Both the position numbers and the translations under genes were made by a program. DNA of 17,291 nt, taken from contig CAJOQN010000090.1 in the NCBI GenBank assembly GCA_905236535.1, positions 1 through 17,291 of the forward strand. Direction: 5' to 3'. Positions 1-8,296 of the stretch are shown piece after piece. Source of the DNA: an uncultured Bacilli bacterium (GTDB lineage: Bacteria; Bacillota_I; Bacilli_A; RFN20; CAG-826). Each line of letters begins with the position of its first letter. Position 1 is the first letter of the stretch. The notes under the pieces are model-generated. The model worked only from the letters and a program-made list of their open reading frames with translations, ran no database searches and was not told the origin of the DNA.

Positions 1-1
1 A

Positions 2-616
2 TATAATAATCGTCGTTTAGTAGCCCTTGATAACGGAGTTCACCTCTTTGTTTTAAACGCGGATAAAGTCATCGAGAATCCTAGTTATAACAACGATGAA
101 GGATGGTATCAATTCTATAAAGTGGAATATGAAGACTACGCTTATGGGTATTTGATTAATAACCCAAAATTTGGAGATTTAACACGTTTCACTTTCATTA
201 CTGCTTTAATTGAAGTTGTTGCTAGTTTGACGATGTCATCTATTATATTTCTGTTAATTTTACCTTTAACTTGCTTCAAAAGGGGTCGTCAAACCATTGG
301 AATGAAAGTTCAAAATATCGCTTTGATCAATGTGAAGGCCATCAATTTAAGCACGGGAGTTTATGTGGGTAGATTCTTCTTTATCCTTTTTATTTTCATC
401 TATTTGAATTTCTTTAGTTTTCTCATTCCTTCTTTGGTTTCTATAACCATGCTATTTTTTAGCAAAACTTCATCGAGCTTAGTTAACTACGTTTTTAATG
501 ATTATGTGGTGGATGTCACCAACCAAAAAATATACTACACATTCTTGGAACTTGACGAGGCTAAAATTACACTACAAAACGCTTCTATTGAGAACAAAGA
601 TTTCATATTGAAATAA
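2..616 (+). CDS. RDD-family membrane protein, 3' part (5' end outside window)
   Basis: The frame is open from base 2 to a TAA at 614-616, so the gene begins before the window; the GTG at 122 is internal, since in-frame codons continue upstream without a stop. The visible part starts with a soluble stretch (HLFVLNADK and an acidic, Tyr-rich segment), followed by a hydrophobic helix (about bases 190-280), the motif GRQTIGMKVQNIALIN, a second long hydrophobic segment (about 365-460) and a C-terminal NYVFNDYVVDV. This order matches RDD-family proteins: helix, basic G-x-T-x-G-x-K segment, helix, closing D-x-x-x-x-x-x-V-V motif. The usual Asp of the closing motif appears to be Asn here. RDD proteins are integral membrane proteins of mostly unknown function; some have been linked to ion transport. 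A strong promoter for the next operon follows directly, with no terminator visible between. Confidence 0.75.
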   Translation, partial: YNNRRLVALDNGVHLFVLNADKVIENPSYNNDEGWYQFYKVEYEDYAYGYLINNPKFGDLTRFTFITALIEVVASLTMSSIIFLLILPLTCFKRGRQTIGMKVQNIALINVKAINLSTGVYVGRFFFILFIFIYLNFFSFLIPSLVSITMLFFSKTSSSLVNYVFNDYVVDVTNQKIYYTFLELDEAKITLQNASIENKDFILK

Positions 617-628
617 AATAAATCACTC

Positions 629-658
629 TTTACACATAATGAATATACGCGCTATAAT
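629..658 (+). promoter_or_regulatory. Sigma-A-type promoter of the nuclease/ABC operon
   Basis: TTTACA at 629-634 (5 of 6 to TTGACA) and a perfect TATAAT at 653-658 are separated by 18 bases. Transcription should start near 665, which leaves a short leader containing GGAGG at 668-672 and the ATG at 680. This is one of the two best promoters in the window and the only clear one before the terminator at 11073-11103, so it probably drives all seven genes. I see no operator palindrome or riboswitch in the short leader. Confidence 0.8.
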
Positions 659-679
659 CTTTTTGTCGGAGGAAATCCT

Positions 680-2338
680 ATGGAAATAAAATTGAAGAAC
701 CTAACCAAGGTTTTTCCAGGCAACCCTGCAAAGAACATCCCAGATGCTGTCGCGGTTGACTCTTTAAACGTGGACATTCGCGATGGTGAATTAATCGGTC
801 TTCTTGGTCCTTCAGGATGTGGAAAATCAACCACACTATATATGATTGCTGGACTTAAAGCCCCCACTGATGGTGAAATTTGGTTTGGAGATGAAGACGT
901 CACTCACCTTTCACCTGAAAAACGTGAGATTGGATTAGTTTTCCAAAACTATGCTTTATATCCTCACATGACTGTTTATGATAACGTCAAATTCCCTTTA
1001 ACAAACTTACATGTTGTCACGAATAAAAAAGCTAAAGTGCTTGAGAATAATGATTTAATTAAAAGATTGTTGTTAAACGAATTTGATGCTGTTCTCGAAA
1101 TTATTTTAAGTTCAAAATTTAAAGGAAAATATTCCAAAGACATGAGCGCTCGTCGATTGGTCAAAAAATACCACATCGTCACCTCTATCGCGGAATCTAT
1201 TTTTAAATTAGGACTTCAAAATATCGAAACCGAAGCCTCTTTAAATTACGCAAAACTTCAAGAACAAAAAGCGGCTCTTTCCGCTAAAACTTATCTTGCA
1301 AAGAAGGATGAGCAAAAAGCGAAACTCGATGCTGCCATTGCCAAATTAGACGAGCAATTAAAGGCCATCGATGTTGAAAAAATGAAAGAAGAAGTTTTAG
1401 AACTTCGTCTTAAAAAACGCGATGATATTATTGCTTCATTAGACTCCTCATCTCAAAAGAATCTTGAAGCTCTTAAAGCCAAAGGATTTTCAATCGATGA
1501 TAAATTCAATATTTTAGGCCCTGATGGAGCCCCAATTCAAGAAAAGAGAAAACTTGATAAAGACCAAATGGATGCCCTCATCCAAGAGACCGCTCGTTTG
1601 GTTCAAATCGATGAATATTTAACACGTAAACCAAGTGAATTATCCGGTGGTCAACAACAACGTGTGGCTATCGCTCGTGCTCTTGTTAAAAAGCCAAGAG
1701 TGTTACTTCTTGATGAACCATTAAGCAATCTTGATGCACGTTTAAGACTTCAAACACGTGAAGAGATTAGAAGAATTCAACAAGAAACCGGCATTACCAC
1801 AATCTTCGTTACTCACGACCAAGAAGAGGCGATGTCCATTTGTGATGATATCGTCGTTATGAAACTTGGTGTTGAGATGCAAAGAGATCATCCACAAGCC
1901 GTTTATAATTCACCAAATTGCTTATTTGTCGCAAAATTCTTAGGAACCCCACCAATCAATGTCTTCTTTGGCGAACTTAAAGGTGGAAGTCTCTATATTG
2001 GGGAAGAAAAGATTCTTTCTCACAAGAAACTTTCGGAATTTGAAGATGGACATAAAGTTTATGTTGGCATCCGTCCAGAAGGCTTCTTAGCAGGTTCCGA
2101 TGTCCCTGAAAAAGAAAAAGTATTAACTCTCGATGTTGAGCAAATTCAAACGATGGGTAGAGATATCTCTCTTGTTTGTAATCACGAACAACACGCGGAT
2201 AACAATGATATTAAAGTTATTATTGATTCCTTAATCCAAATTAATCTTGGCAAGAATAAATTTGGCGTTAAAGAACAAAAACTTTTCATTTTTGATGGTG
2301 AGAGTGAAAAGAGAATTTATTTGGATGAAGATAAATAA
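680..2338 (+). CDS. ABC importer ATPase, MalK/MsmX/UgpC type, with large internal insertion
   Basis: This is the cytoplasmic ATP-hydrolysing subunit of a carbohydrate-type (CUT1-like) importer. Visible motifs are Walker A GPSGCGKST (43-51), Q-loop Gln89 in VFQNYALYPHMTVYDNV, signature LSGGQQQR (321-328), Walker B VLLLDEP (341-347), D-loop SNLDA (349-353) and H-loop His379 in THDQEEAM. The C-terminal region (about 425-552) fits the TOBE/regulatory domain. At 552 residues it is far longer than the usual 360-380. The excess lies between Q-loop and signature: 232 residues separate Gln89 from LSGGQ against about 52 in E. coli MalK. The insert (about 113-293) is lysine/glutamate-rich, with a probable coiled coil at about 186-255. 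From memory, mycoplasma MG187/MPN134 ATPases are similarly long. GGAGG at 668-672 fixes the start. It is first in the operon, and the next ATG is 2 bases after its stop. Confidence 0.92.
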   Translation: MEIKLKNLTKVFPGNPAKNIPDAVAVDSLNVDIRDGELIGLLGPSGCGKSTTLYMIAGLKAPTDGEIWFGDEDVTHLSPEKREIGLVFQNYALYPHMTVYDNVKFPLTNLHVVTNKKAKVLENNDLIKRLLLNEFDAVLEIILSSKFKGKYSKDMSARRLVKKYHIVTSIAESIFKLGLQNIETEASLNYAKLQEQKAALSAKTYLAKKDEQKAKLDAAIAKLDEQLKAIDVEKMKEEVLELRLKKRDDIIASLDSSSQKNLEALKAKGFSIDDKFNILGPDGAPIQEKRKLDKDQMDALIQETARLVQIDEYLTRKPSELSGGQQQRVAIARALVKKPRVLLLDEPLSNLDARLRLQTREEIRRIQQETGITTIFVTHDQEEAMSICDDIVVMKLGVEMQRDHPQAVYNSPNCLFVAKFLGTPPINVFFGELKGGSLYIGEEKILSHKKLSEFEDGHKVYVGIRPEGFLAGSDVPEKEKVLTLDVEQIQTMGRDISLVCNHEQHADNNDIKVIIDSLIQINLGKNKFGVKEQKLFIFDGESEKRIYLDEDK

Positions 2339-2340
2339 TT

Positions 2341-3297
2341 ATGGAAAGTAAAAACAACTGGAAAGCTTGGTTATATTTAGCGCCGGTCCTGATTCTCTTG
2401 GCGGTCTTTACTTTTTATCCGATTATTAATACCGTCTATGTTTCATTTTTAAAAGATTATAACTATACGACTGGCATATATAGTGGTTTTACTTTTGAAA
2501 ACTATATCGCTGTTTTGACACCTTGGTCTAGTTATGGTGGCGATAGTGGTACGATGTTTTCTAATGTTATGGGAATCGCTCTCCCTAACACCTTGTTACT
2601 CACCATTATTACTGTTCCAATTAGTATTATCTTATCTTTAATTATCGCTATTGCGCTTAATTCAATTAAGGTTTTAAAGAAGTTCTTCCAAACCGTCTTC
2701 TTCATGCCTTATGTCACCAACGCAATTGCAATCGGTATGGTATTTACCATCATCTTCTCCACTGATTACGGCATTATGAATACGATTTTTGGACTTGGAA
2801 AATTCCCATGGATTTTTACTTCTCCAACCAATCCTGATATGACCGTTAATTATTGGAGTGCTTTATTCGCTATTTCTTTCTATATCGTGTGGCATTCATT
2901 GCCCTATAAAATTCTTATCTTTTTGGGTGGTTTACAAAATATCGACGCTCAGTATTATGACGCCGCCAAGATTGATTCCGCTCCAAAATGGAAAACAACT
3001 TTAAAGATTACCGTTCCTTTGTTGTCACCACAAATCCTATATATGATGATTACATCATTCATTGGATCGTTTAAAGAATATAATTCTGTCATCGGTTTAT
3101 TTGGTACTGGTGGTGGTGATTTCAATGCCGCAACCGGACCTGAACATATGTGGACAATGGTCTATTTCATCTATGATCAAATTAAATCACCAACCAATGT
3201 TTCATATGCTTCTGCCGCTGCTATATTCCTTTTTGTCATCATTTTGATATTCACATTAATTCAAAATCAACTTAGTAAGAAGAGGGTTCACTATTAA
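2341..3297 (+). CDS. ABC importer permease, MalF/UgpA type
   Basis: This is an integral membrane subunit forming half of the translocation pore with the next gene product. Six hydrophobic segments are visible, roughly at residues 10-32, 80-107, 118-141, 172-195, 228-248 and 288-308. The cytoplasmic coupling (EAA) loop at about 206-228 reads YDAAKIDSAPKWKTTLKITVPLL. The family consensus is EAAxxDGA, so the conserved Gly is Ser here. Length (318) is normal for UgpA/LacF-type permeases, which lack the extra N-terminal helices of enteric MalF. The gene starts 2 bases after the ATPase stop with only a weak purine stretch (about 2323-2330) in front, so translational coupling is likely. The family is certain. 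The substrate is not readable from the sequence, and the operon suggests nucleic-acid breakdown products. Confidence 0.9.
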   Translation: MESKNNWKAWLYLAPVLILLAVFTFYPIINTVYVSFLKDYNYTTGIYSGFTFENYIAVLTPWSSYGGDSGTMFSNVMGIALPNTLLLTIITVPISIILSLIIAIALNSIKVLKKFFQTVFFMPYVTNAIAIGMVFTIIFSTDYGIMNTIFGLGKFPWIFTSPTNPDMTVNYWSALFAISFYIVWHSLPYKILIFLGGLQNIDAQYYDAAKIDSAPKWKTTLKITVPLLSPQILYMMITSFIGSFKEYNSVIGLFGTGGGDFNAATGPEHMWTMVYFIYDQIKSPTNVSYASAAAIFLFVIILIFTLIQNQLSKKRVHY

Positions 3298-3298
3298 T

Positions 3299-4255
3299 AT
3301 GGAAAAAGTACAAGAAAAATACCAATATGCTGCTGATACATCTTCTTATGTCCTAGCGCTTAGAGATAGTGGTATTTCCACTGAAAGAAAACAAAAGATT
3401 AGCAAAGCGACCCATATCATTGGTCTGGTCATCACTTATATTTTCTTGGTGGCGATGGGACTTCTCGTCGTCTTCCCATTCTATTGGATGATTATCACCT
3501 CTCTTAAAACGGGAGAAGAAATTAAACAATTACAACAAACATTCTTCCCACATGTCATTCGTTGGGCTAACTATAGTGAAGCTTTAACTCGACTTGATTT
3601 CTTGACTTTGTTAAGAAACACTTTGATTGTTGGTATTGTGTCAACAATCGGAACAATCATTACCACCATTTTAGCAGCTTACGCTTTTGCAAGGCTGACA
3701 TTTAAAGGCCGTGATTTAGTTTTCGGTCTTCTCTTATCATCTATGATGATTCCTGGTGAAATGATGGTTATTTCAAACTATATTTCGGTCTCACGATTAG
3801 GGTGGACTAGCCAGAATAATTACATCGGTAATTTCTCAGCGATGATTATCCCGTTCTGGGTTTCCATTTTCTATATTTATTTATTAAGACAAAACTTCAA
3901 ACAAATCCCTAATGAACTTTATCTAGCCGCGAAAGTGGATGGAAAGAGCGATTGGGCCTTTTTATGGAAAGTCATGGTTCCACTCGCGATGCCAACTTTG
4001 ACCACCATCTTCATCTTAAAGCTTATGGGTGCGTGGAATTCCTATGTTTGGCCAAACTTAATCGCCACCGGTAACAAAGACATCTATTTGATTACCAACG
4101 GTTTAAGAGAGACCTTCTCCACAGCGGAAAACGCGAACGATTATGGCGCTCAAATGGCGGCCACCGTTATCGTTACTGTTCCATTATTATTGTTATTTAT
4201 TTTCTTCAGAAAATATATTATGCGCGGTGTTTCTCGTGCAGGTATCAAAGGTTAA
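3299..4255 (+). CDS. ABC importer permease, MalG/UgpE type
   Basis: This is the second pore subunit of the same importer. A cytoplasmic N-terminal tail of about 37 residues precedes six hydrophobic segments, near 38-62, 105-130, 138-160, 180-196, 230-247 and 285-303. The coupling loop (about 207-230) has LAAKVDGKSDWAFLWKVMVPL, a good match to EAAxxDG with the key Asp-Gly present, unlike its partner. The ending AGIKG matches the short basic Gly-Lys-Gly tail typical of MalG-type permeases. The start lies one base after the previous stop, with AGAGGG at 3281-3286 inside the upstream gene as ribosome site. Length of 318 is slightly above the usual 275-300 because of the N-terminal tail, which carries no recognised domain. 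Confidence 0.92.
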   Translation: MEKVQEKYQYAADTSSYVLALRDSGISTERKQKISKATHIIGLVITYIFLVAMGLLVVFPFYWMIITSLKTGEEIKQLQQTFFPHVIRWANYSEALTRLDFLTLLRNTLIVGIVSTIGTIITTILAAYAFARLTFKGRDLVFGLLLSSMMIPGEMMVISNYISVSRLGWTSQNNYIGNFSAMIIPFWVSIFYIYLLRQNFKQIPNELYLAAKVDGKSDWAFLWKVMVPLAMPTLTTIFILKLMGAWNSYVWPNLIATGNKDIYLITNGLRETFSTAENANDYGAQMAATVIVTVPLLLLFIFFRKYIMRGVSRAGIKG

Positions 4256-4269
4256 AAGGAGGAACTTTT

Positions 4270-5784
4270 ATGAAAAAACCTTTATTATTCCTTACAGTAA
4301 GCACAATCATCTCCCTTTGCTCAGCTTGTGATTTTGGTGGAACGACAATCGTTGACCAAGAACTTCCTGAAGACGATCCACAAAGTCAAGTGACCATTGA
4401 ATTCTGGCACTGTTTAGGTCATAACAAGACCCAAAATCTTGAAAAGATTGTTAAGAACTTCAATGATCAATATGCTGGCAAATACTATGTCCATCTCACC
4501 CACCTCGCGGGAGATTACGACACTTTACACGATGCTTTAAAAACCAAATTATCTTCAGGTGAAATTCCCGCTTTAACAATGGGTTATCCAGATTCATTCT
4601 CTGAATACATCACCTCAAATATCAAGCATTCAAGCATTTTAAGACTTGATAATTTCATCAATGATCCAAAGTTTGGTTATTCCCAAGCTGAATTAGATGA
4701 CTTTGTCCCTGGTTTCTATGCCGAAGGCACTGGCTATCAATTTGAAGGTACATGGTCAATGCCAATGTATAAGTCAACTGAGGCTTTATATTACAATAAG
4801 CAATATTTCGCTGGTGCGAACGTCCTTAACGTTGCTAAATTTACTGGAAACTCTGAATTTACCGCTTTATATAATAAAGTCAATGGCAAAACCAACGCTA
4901 ATGTTGAAGAAGAAGATTTAGTCGCTCTTAAGGACTGGGTCAAAGCCCATGATGGTTACACCTATGATGTCCCAACAAAATGGGATGAAATGTTCACTCT
5001 TGCTGACCAAATGCAAAAGGATAGAGCAACAATGAACAATAAAGAAGAATTCTATCCAGTCGGTTATGATAGTGACGCCAATATGATGATTTCTCAAATG
5101 AAACAAAGAGGAATCCCATACACCGTCAACGATGAAGAAAGTCAAATTGATCATCGTAAACACTATGTTTTCAACAACGATGAAGCTAAAGCTTTATTGA
5201 CTGAAATTATTGGCTATATTAATGATAAATTATTAATCACCAAGAATTCTTTGGGCGGTAGCACCTACACAAACGAATACTTCAACGAGAACAAAGCGGC
5301 GATGGTCGTCGGTTCAACCGGTGGCTCTTCTTATAACGTCTCTGAAAACTTTGCGGTTGGATTAGCTGCTGTTCCATATTCCAATGACAACCCACAATAT
5401 ATCCAACAAGGACCATCTATTTGTTTCTTTGATAATGAAAACCCATACATCCATAAGGGCGCGTGGTTATTCTATAAATCATTAGCAGAACCAAACAACA
5501 ATGTCCGCGTGGCTTTGGAAAACTCCTATGACCCAGTCAGAATTTCTTCCTATGAATCTGTTGACTACGCAACATGGACTTCCATGGCAGGTCAAGGATT
5601 AAAATATGATATTCCAACACTTACTCAAACTTTAAAACTTTACTATATGACTTCCCCAACATTTGTTGGTAGTGGAACTGCCAGAACTCAAATTGGCAAA
5701 TTAATTACCTATGTTTTAAAGAATAAATATAGTATCGATAAAGCTTTTACTACAGCGATCAACCAATGCAACCAAATTCGCTAA
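4270..5784 (+). CDS. Solute-binding lipoprotein of the ABC importer (family 1)
   Basis: This is the predicted surface-anchored substrate receptor for the preceding ATPase and permeases. The N-terminus has a Lys pair, a hydrophobic core and a lipobox-like LCSAC, with Cys20 as the probable lipidated residue; position -3 is Cys rather than the usual Leu, so the box is a little atypical. The mature protein starts the family 1 fold with VTIEFWHCLG (41-50), then an amphipathic helix (NLEKIVKNFNDQY) and the acidic/hydrophobic PALTMGYPDSFSEYI region. GAWLFYKSL near residue 398 matches the usual C-terminal lobe helix. At 504 residues it is longer than the usual 420-450. GGAGG at 4258-4262 is well placed for the ATG. 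Family 1 receptors mostly bind sugars or glycerol phosphodiesters, so a nucleoside- or nucleotide-type ligand would rest on operon context only. Confidence 0.9.
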   Translation: MKKPLLFLTVSTIISLCSACDFGGTTIVDQELPEDDPQSQVTIEFWHCLGHNKTQNLEKIVKNFNDQYAGKYYVHLTHLAGDYDTLHDALKTKLSSGEIPALTMGYPDSFSEYITSNIKHSSILRLDNFINDPKFGYSQAELDDFVPGFYAEGTGYQFEGTWSMPMYKSTEALYYNKQYFAGANVLNVAKFTGNSEFTALYNKVNGKTNANVEEEDLVALKDWVKAHDGYTYDVPTKWDEMFTLADQMQKDRATMNNKEEFYPVGYDSDANMMISQMKQRGIPYTVNDEESQIDHRKHYVFNNDEAKALLTEIIGYINDKLLITKNSLGGSTYTNEYFNENKAAMVVGSTGGSSYNVSENFAVGLAAVPYSNDNPQYIQQGPSICFFDNENPYIHKGAWLFYKSLAEPNNNVRVALENSYDPVRISSYESVDYATWTSMAGQGLKYDIPTLTQTLKLYYMTSPTFVGSGTARTQIGKLITYVLKNKYSIDKAFTTAINQCNQIR

Positions 5785-5804
5785 ATTAATCTCGGAGGAT
5801 TAAT

Positions 5805-7874
5805 ATGAGAAAAAATATATTATTTCCTATCGCATTATTAAGTGTCACTATTTTAGCGGGCTGTCAAGGCGCCTCTAATAAGGTTGAAACTTATTATGAC
5901 GACATCACCAAAGAATCAATTTATGGTCGTCTGACTGATTTTGATATTGAACCCGATCAAGTCAAACCCGGTGACACATTAACCTTTACCGCAACACCGA
6001 GCAAATATTTTGAAATTGATCAAATCACCAACAATGGTGAAAGATGTCAACGTCTCCGCCGTAACGAAGATGGCAGTGCTGTTTATAGCACCGTTATCAA
6101 AGCGGGTAAGAACAAACTTAAAGGTTCATACACTGTCGACCCATCTATTGACTTTGTCCATGAATTTAAACTTCAAATCTCTGATGACATCTTTGCCGAA
6201 GTTATTGGTAAAACCAAACAAACAACCGGTAATAGAAATGATTTAGACTTTAGAAGATGTGGTATTGAACAAGTTGGCGCTCCATTGAAGTGGGACAAGG
6301 GCCAAAAGAAATCATCTGGCTATTTTGTCAACTATGTCGATGGTGATACCACCCATGTCGAAACATTTAATCTTGGTTACACTGTAAAGATTAGATATTT
6401 AAGCATTGATACTCCAGAATCAACTTCTGAAATTGAAGAATGGGGTCTCACTGCCTCTAATTATTCCAAATACATCTATACTGGCGAGGAAACTTATAAG
6501 AATTCTATTGCTGACACCACTGACTTTAATGGGGTTCAAGCTGGGATAACTTCTTTAATTCTTATCGGTCAAGACGCGGCCATCAATGCCGAAGAAATGA
6601 CCTTGGAAGATTTAAAACTTAATTCCACTGAAGAAGGTACTTATCCTGCGACTGCTGATGGCAACCAAAGAAGCTTAGCCTATGTTTGGTATAGCACCGT
6701 TGAAAATCCAACCAAGGACGATTTCCGTTGTTTAAACCTTGAAATGGTTTATCAAGGATTCTCTTATGGTGTTGGTTCTCGTAGCGATACTTCTGACTAT
6801 ATTTATCGAATGTTTGACGCTGCTCATTTAAGCGCACAAGCCAATCATCGTCACATTTTCTCTGGATTAATCGATAATAATTATTATTATTATGAAGATA
6901 CTCCAGTTCAAAACCTTTCCCTAAAGAAACTTTACGAAAAAGCTAAGACCGATACCGAAATCGGTTATTATCCAGAATCTCCATTCTGCGATAAGAAAAC
7001 TCTTTATCGTGTTGAAGGTTATGTGACTAGAAGACTTGCAACCGCTTTCTACATTCAAGACAAGGCATCTTATACCCAAGCCGAAATCGACGCTGGTCAA
7101 TGCTATGGCATCTATGTCTTCACATATAGTGAAACACCGATTAGACCTGGAGATTATGTAAAGGTTATTGGTGCTATTTCCTCTTATGGAGGAACATTCC
7201 AAATGCAAGGTATCTCATACCATGATTTAGATGTCGATCAAAATAGAGACACGATTATCGTTACTCGTAAGCACGAGATTACTCCTATTAAACTTACTGG
7301 AGCTCAATTCAATGCGAAAATGCTTCCACAAGTCTTAGTGGAACTCACCGATAATATTTGGTTCTATAATTTCACCTCTGAATATCAAGGTGTGGCTGAG
7401 CCAATCGCTGAAGGTGGAAGTGAAGAAATCAATAAATATAACGAAGCATATCCATTCTATAACACCTCTAACTCTCCGATTGTCTATGCGAGTTTTGGGG
7501 CGACCGATAACGCTTCTAGCATCACGAGTACCAATATTCGTTATTCAAGTTCCATCATCCGTTTCAACGTCGACCAAGATATCTTGGTTACCTATGGTGT
7601 TGAAACTTGCTATTCTTATAAATTCTTTGTTGGTGGAAGCTACCTTTATAATCCAAAAGGGGCAGAATACGCTAACTTAAATGAAGATAATGAATATATA
7701 GAATACACCATCGAAAGAACCTTCCAACGTAAAGCCGCTTTATATGATTCAAGCGACCCTGACGCTCATGGTTTAATCGTTATCTCTGCTGGTTATGAAT
7801 CCACCGGCGGAAACAAAAAGATGACCGCTAAAATTTGTAGTGGTCTTGACATTAACTTAACCGTTATTCAATAG
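5805..7874 (+). CDS. Surface lipoprotein nuclease: SNase-like domain plus OB-fold region
   Basis: This is a predicted Ca-dependent extracellular nuclease. The signal peptide ends in lipobox LAGC (17-20). Residues 40-112 resemble a small beta-rich surface repeat (DQVKPGDTLTFTATPS). The staphylococcal-nuclease-like domain runs from about 170 to 355. The catalytic set is intact by alignment with S. aureus nuclease: DGDT (Asp181, for Asp21), Arg197 in VKIRYLSIDTPE (Arg35), Asp202, Thr203 and Glu205 (Asp40, Thr41, Glu43), and Arg289 in GNQRSLAYVWY (Arg87). About 40 extra residues lie between Glu205 and Arg289. Residues 400-475 (VEGYVTRRLATAFYIQDK ... GDYVKVIGAISSYGG) look like an OB fold, and about 485-620 may be a second one. 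B. subtilis YhcR also joins OB folds to an SNase domain. GGAGG at 5794-5798 sets the start. The stop is TAG. Directly follows the binding-protein gene. Confidence 0.88.
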   Translation: MRKNILFPIALLSVTILAGCQGASNKVETYYDDITKESIYGRLTDFDIEPDQVKPGDTLTFTATPSKYFEIDQITNNGERCQRLRRNEDGSAVYSTVIKAGKNKLKGSYTVDPSIDFVHEFKLQISDDIFAEVIGKTKQTTGNRNDLDFRRCGIEQVGAPLKWDKGQKKSSGYFVNYVDGDTTHVETFNLGYTVKIRYLSIDTPESTSEIEEWGLTASNYSKYIYTGEETYKNSIADTTDFNGVQAGITSLILIGQDAAINAEEMTLEDLKLNSTEEGTYPATADGNQRSLAYVWYSTVENPTKDDFRCLNLEMVYQGFSYGVGSRSDTSDYIYRMFDAAHLSAQANHRHIFSGLIDNNYYYYEDTPVQNLSLKKLYEKAKTDTEIGYYPESPFCDKKTLYRVEGYVTRRLATAFYIQDKASYTQAEIDAGQCYGIYVFTYSETPIRPGDYVKVIGAISSYGGTFQMQGISYHDLDVDQNRDTIIVTRKHEITPIKLTGAQFNAKMLPQVLVELTDNIWFYNFTSEYQGVAEPIAEGGSEEINKYNEAYPFYNTSNSPIVYASFGATDNASSITSTNIRYSSSIIRFNVDQDILVTYGVETCYSYKFFVGGSYLYNPKGAEYANLNEDNEYIEYTIERTFQRKAALYDSSDPDAHGLIVISAGYESTGGNKKMTAKICSGLDINLTVIQ

Positions 7875-7893
7875 TTTTAAAAAGGAAACATTT

Positions 7894-8283
7894 ATGGGTA
7901 AAAAGGAAGTTAATAAAATTGATTATGGCTCTCTTACTTATCAAGAATTAAGAAAGATTAGCCGTGACGACCATCAAGAAGATACTCGTCAATACGACAA
8001 GCAACAAAATGCTTTATGTTTGGTAATGATCGGAAGCATTCTTCTTATTTGTGGTATTTTGTTTATTCTCCTCTCATTCAAGAGGGTTAAGAATAAAATG
8101 GGCGGAATTGACGTTCTCTCGTTGCAGTTCTTTGTCTCCGTCGCATGCTTTGCATCGTCCTTAGTCTTATTGGGGATTGGATTAAGTCGATTCTTTATTG
8201 CACATTCTTTAAGAAAGCAACTCAGGAAGGAAATAAATCTTGTGACAAATTTGTCTAAGAATTTAACTCCTACTGAAGAATAA
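7894..8283 (+). CDS. Small two-helix membrane protein, function unknown
   Basis: I do not recognise a family. The 129-residue product has a polar, charged N-terminal segment (IDYGSLTYQELRKISRDD, 9-26, then a Gln/Asp-rich stretch), a hydrophobic helix at about 40-62, a short basic loop (FKRVKNKMGG), a second hydrophobic helix at about 76-102 and a basic tail (RKQLRKE). The AAAGGA ribosome site at 7881-7886 and the 19-base gap from the nuclease gene make it a real member of the operon. Its place between two surface lipoprotein genes allows a role as a small accessory or anchoring subunit, but nothing in the sequence shows that. The two basic stretches give no clear topology. Confidence 0.8.
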   Translation: MGKKEVNKIDYGSLTYQELRKISRDDHQEDTRQYDKQQNALCLVMIGSILLICGILFILLSFKRVKNKMGGIDVLSLQFFVSVACFASSLVLLGIGLSRFFIAHSLRKQLRKEINLVTNLSKNLTPTEE

Positions 8284-8296
8284 ATGGAGGAATTAT

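Noticed and set aside
122..616. GTG at 122 as the true start of the first gene
   Set aside because: The frame stays open to base 2, no ribosome site precedes the GTG, and the upstream residues continue the protein.
680..2338. The ATPase insertion as an intein, intron or assembly fusion
   Set aside because: The frame and codon style continue smoothly, the insert has no Hint-type splice residues or endonuclease motifs, and it lies at a structurally variable site rather than in a catalytic motif.
680..5784. A plain maltose or oligosaccharide uptake operon
   Set aside because: Kept as an alternative but not preferred: there is no glycoside hydrolase, phosphorylase or sugar regulator nearby, while a nuclease is in the same transcript.
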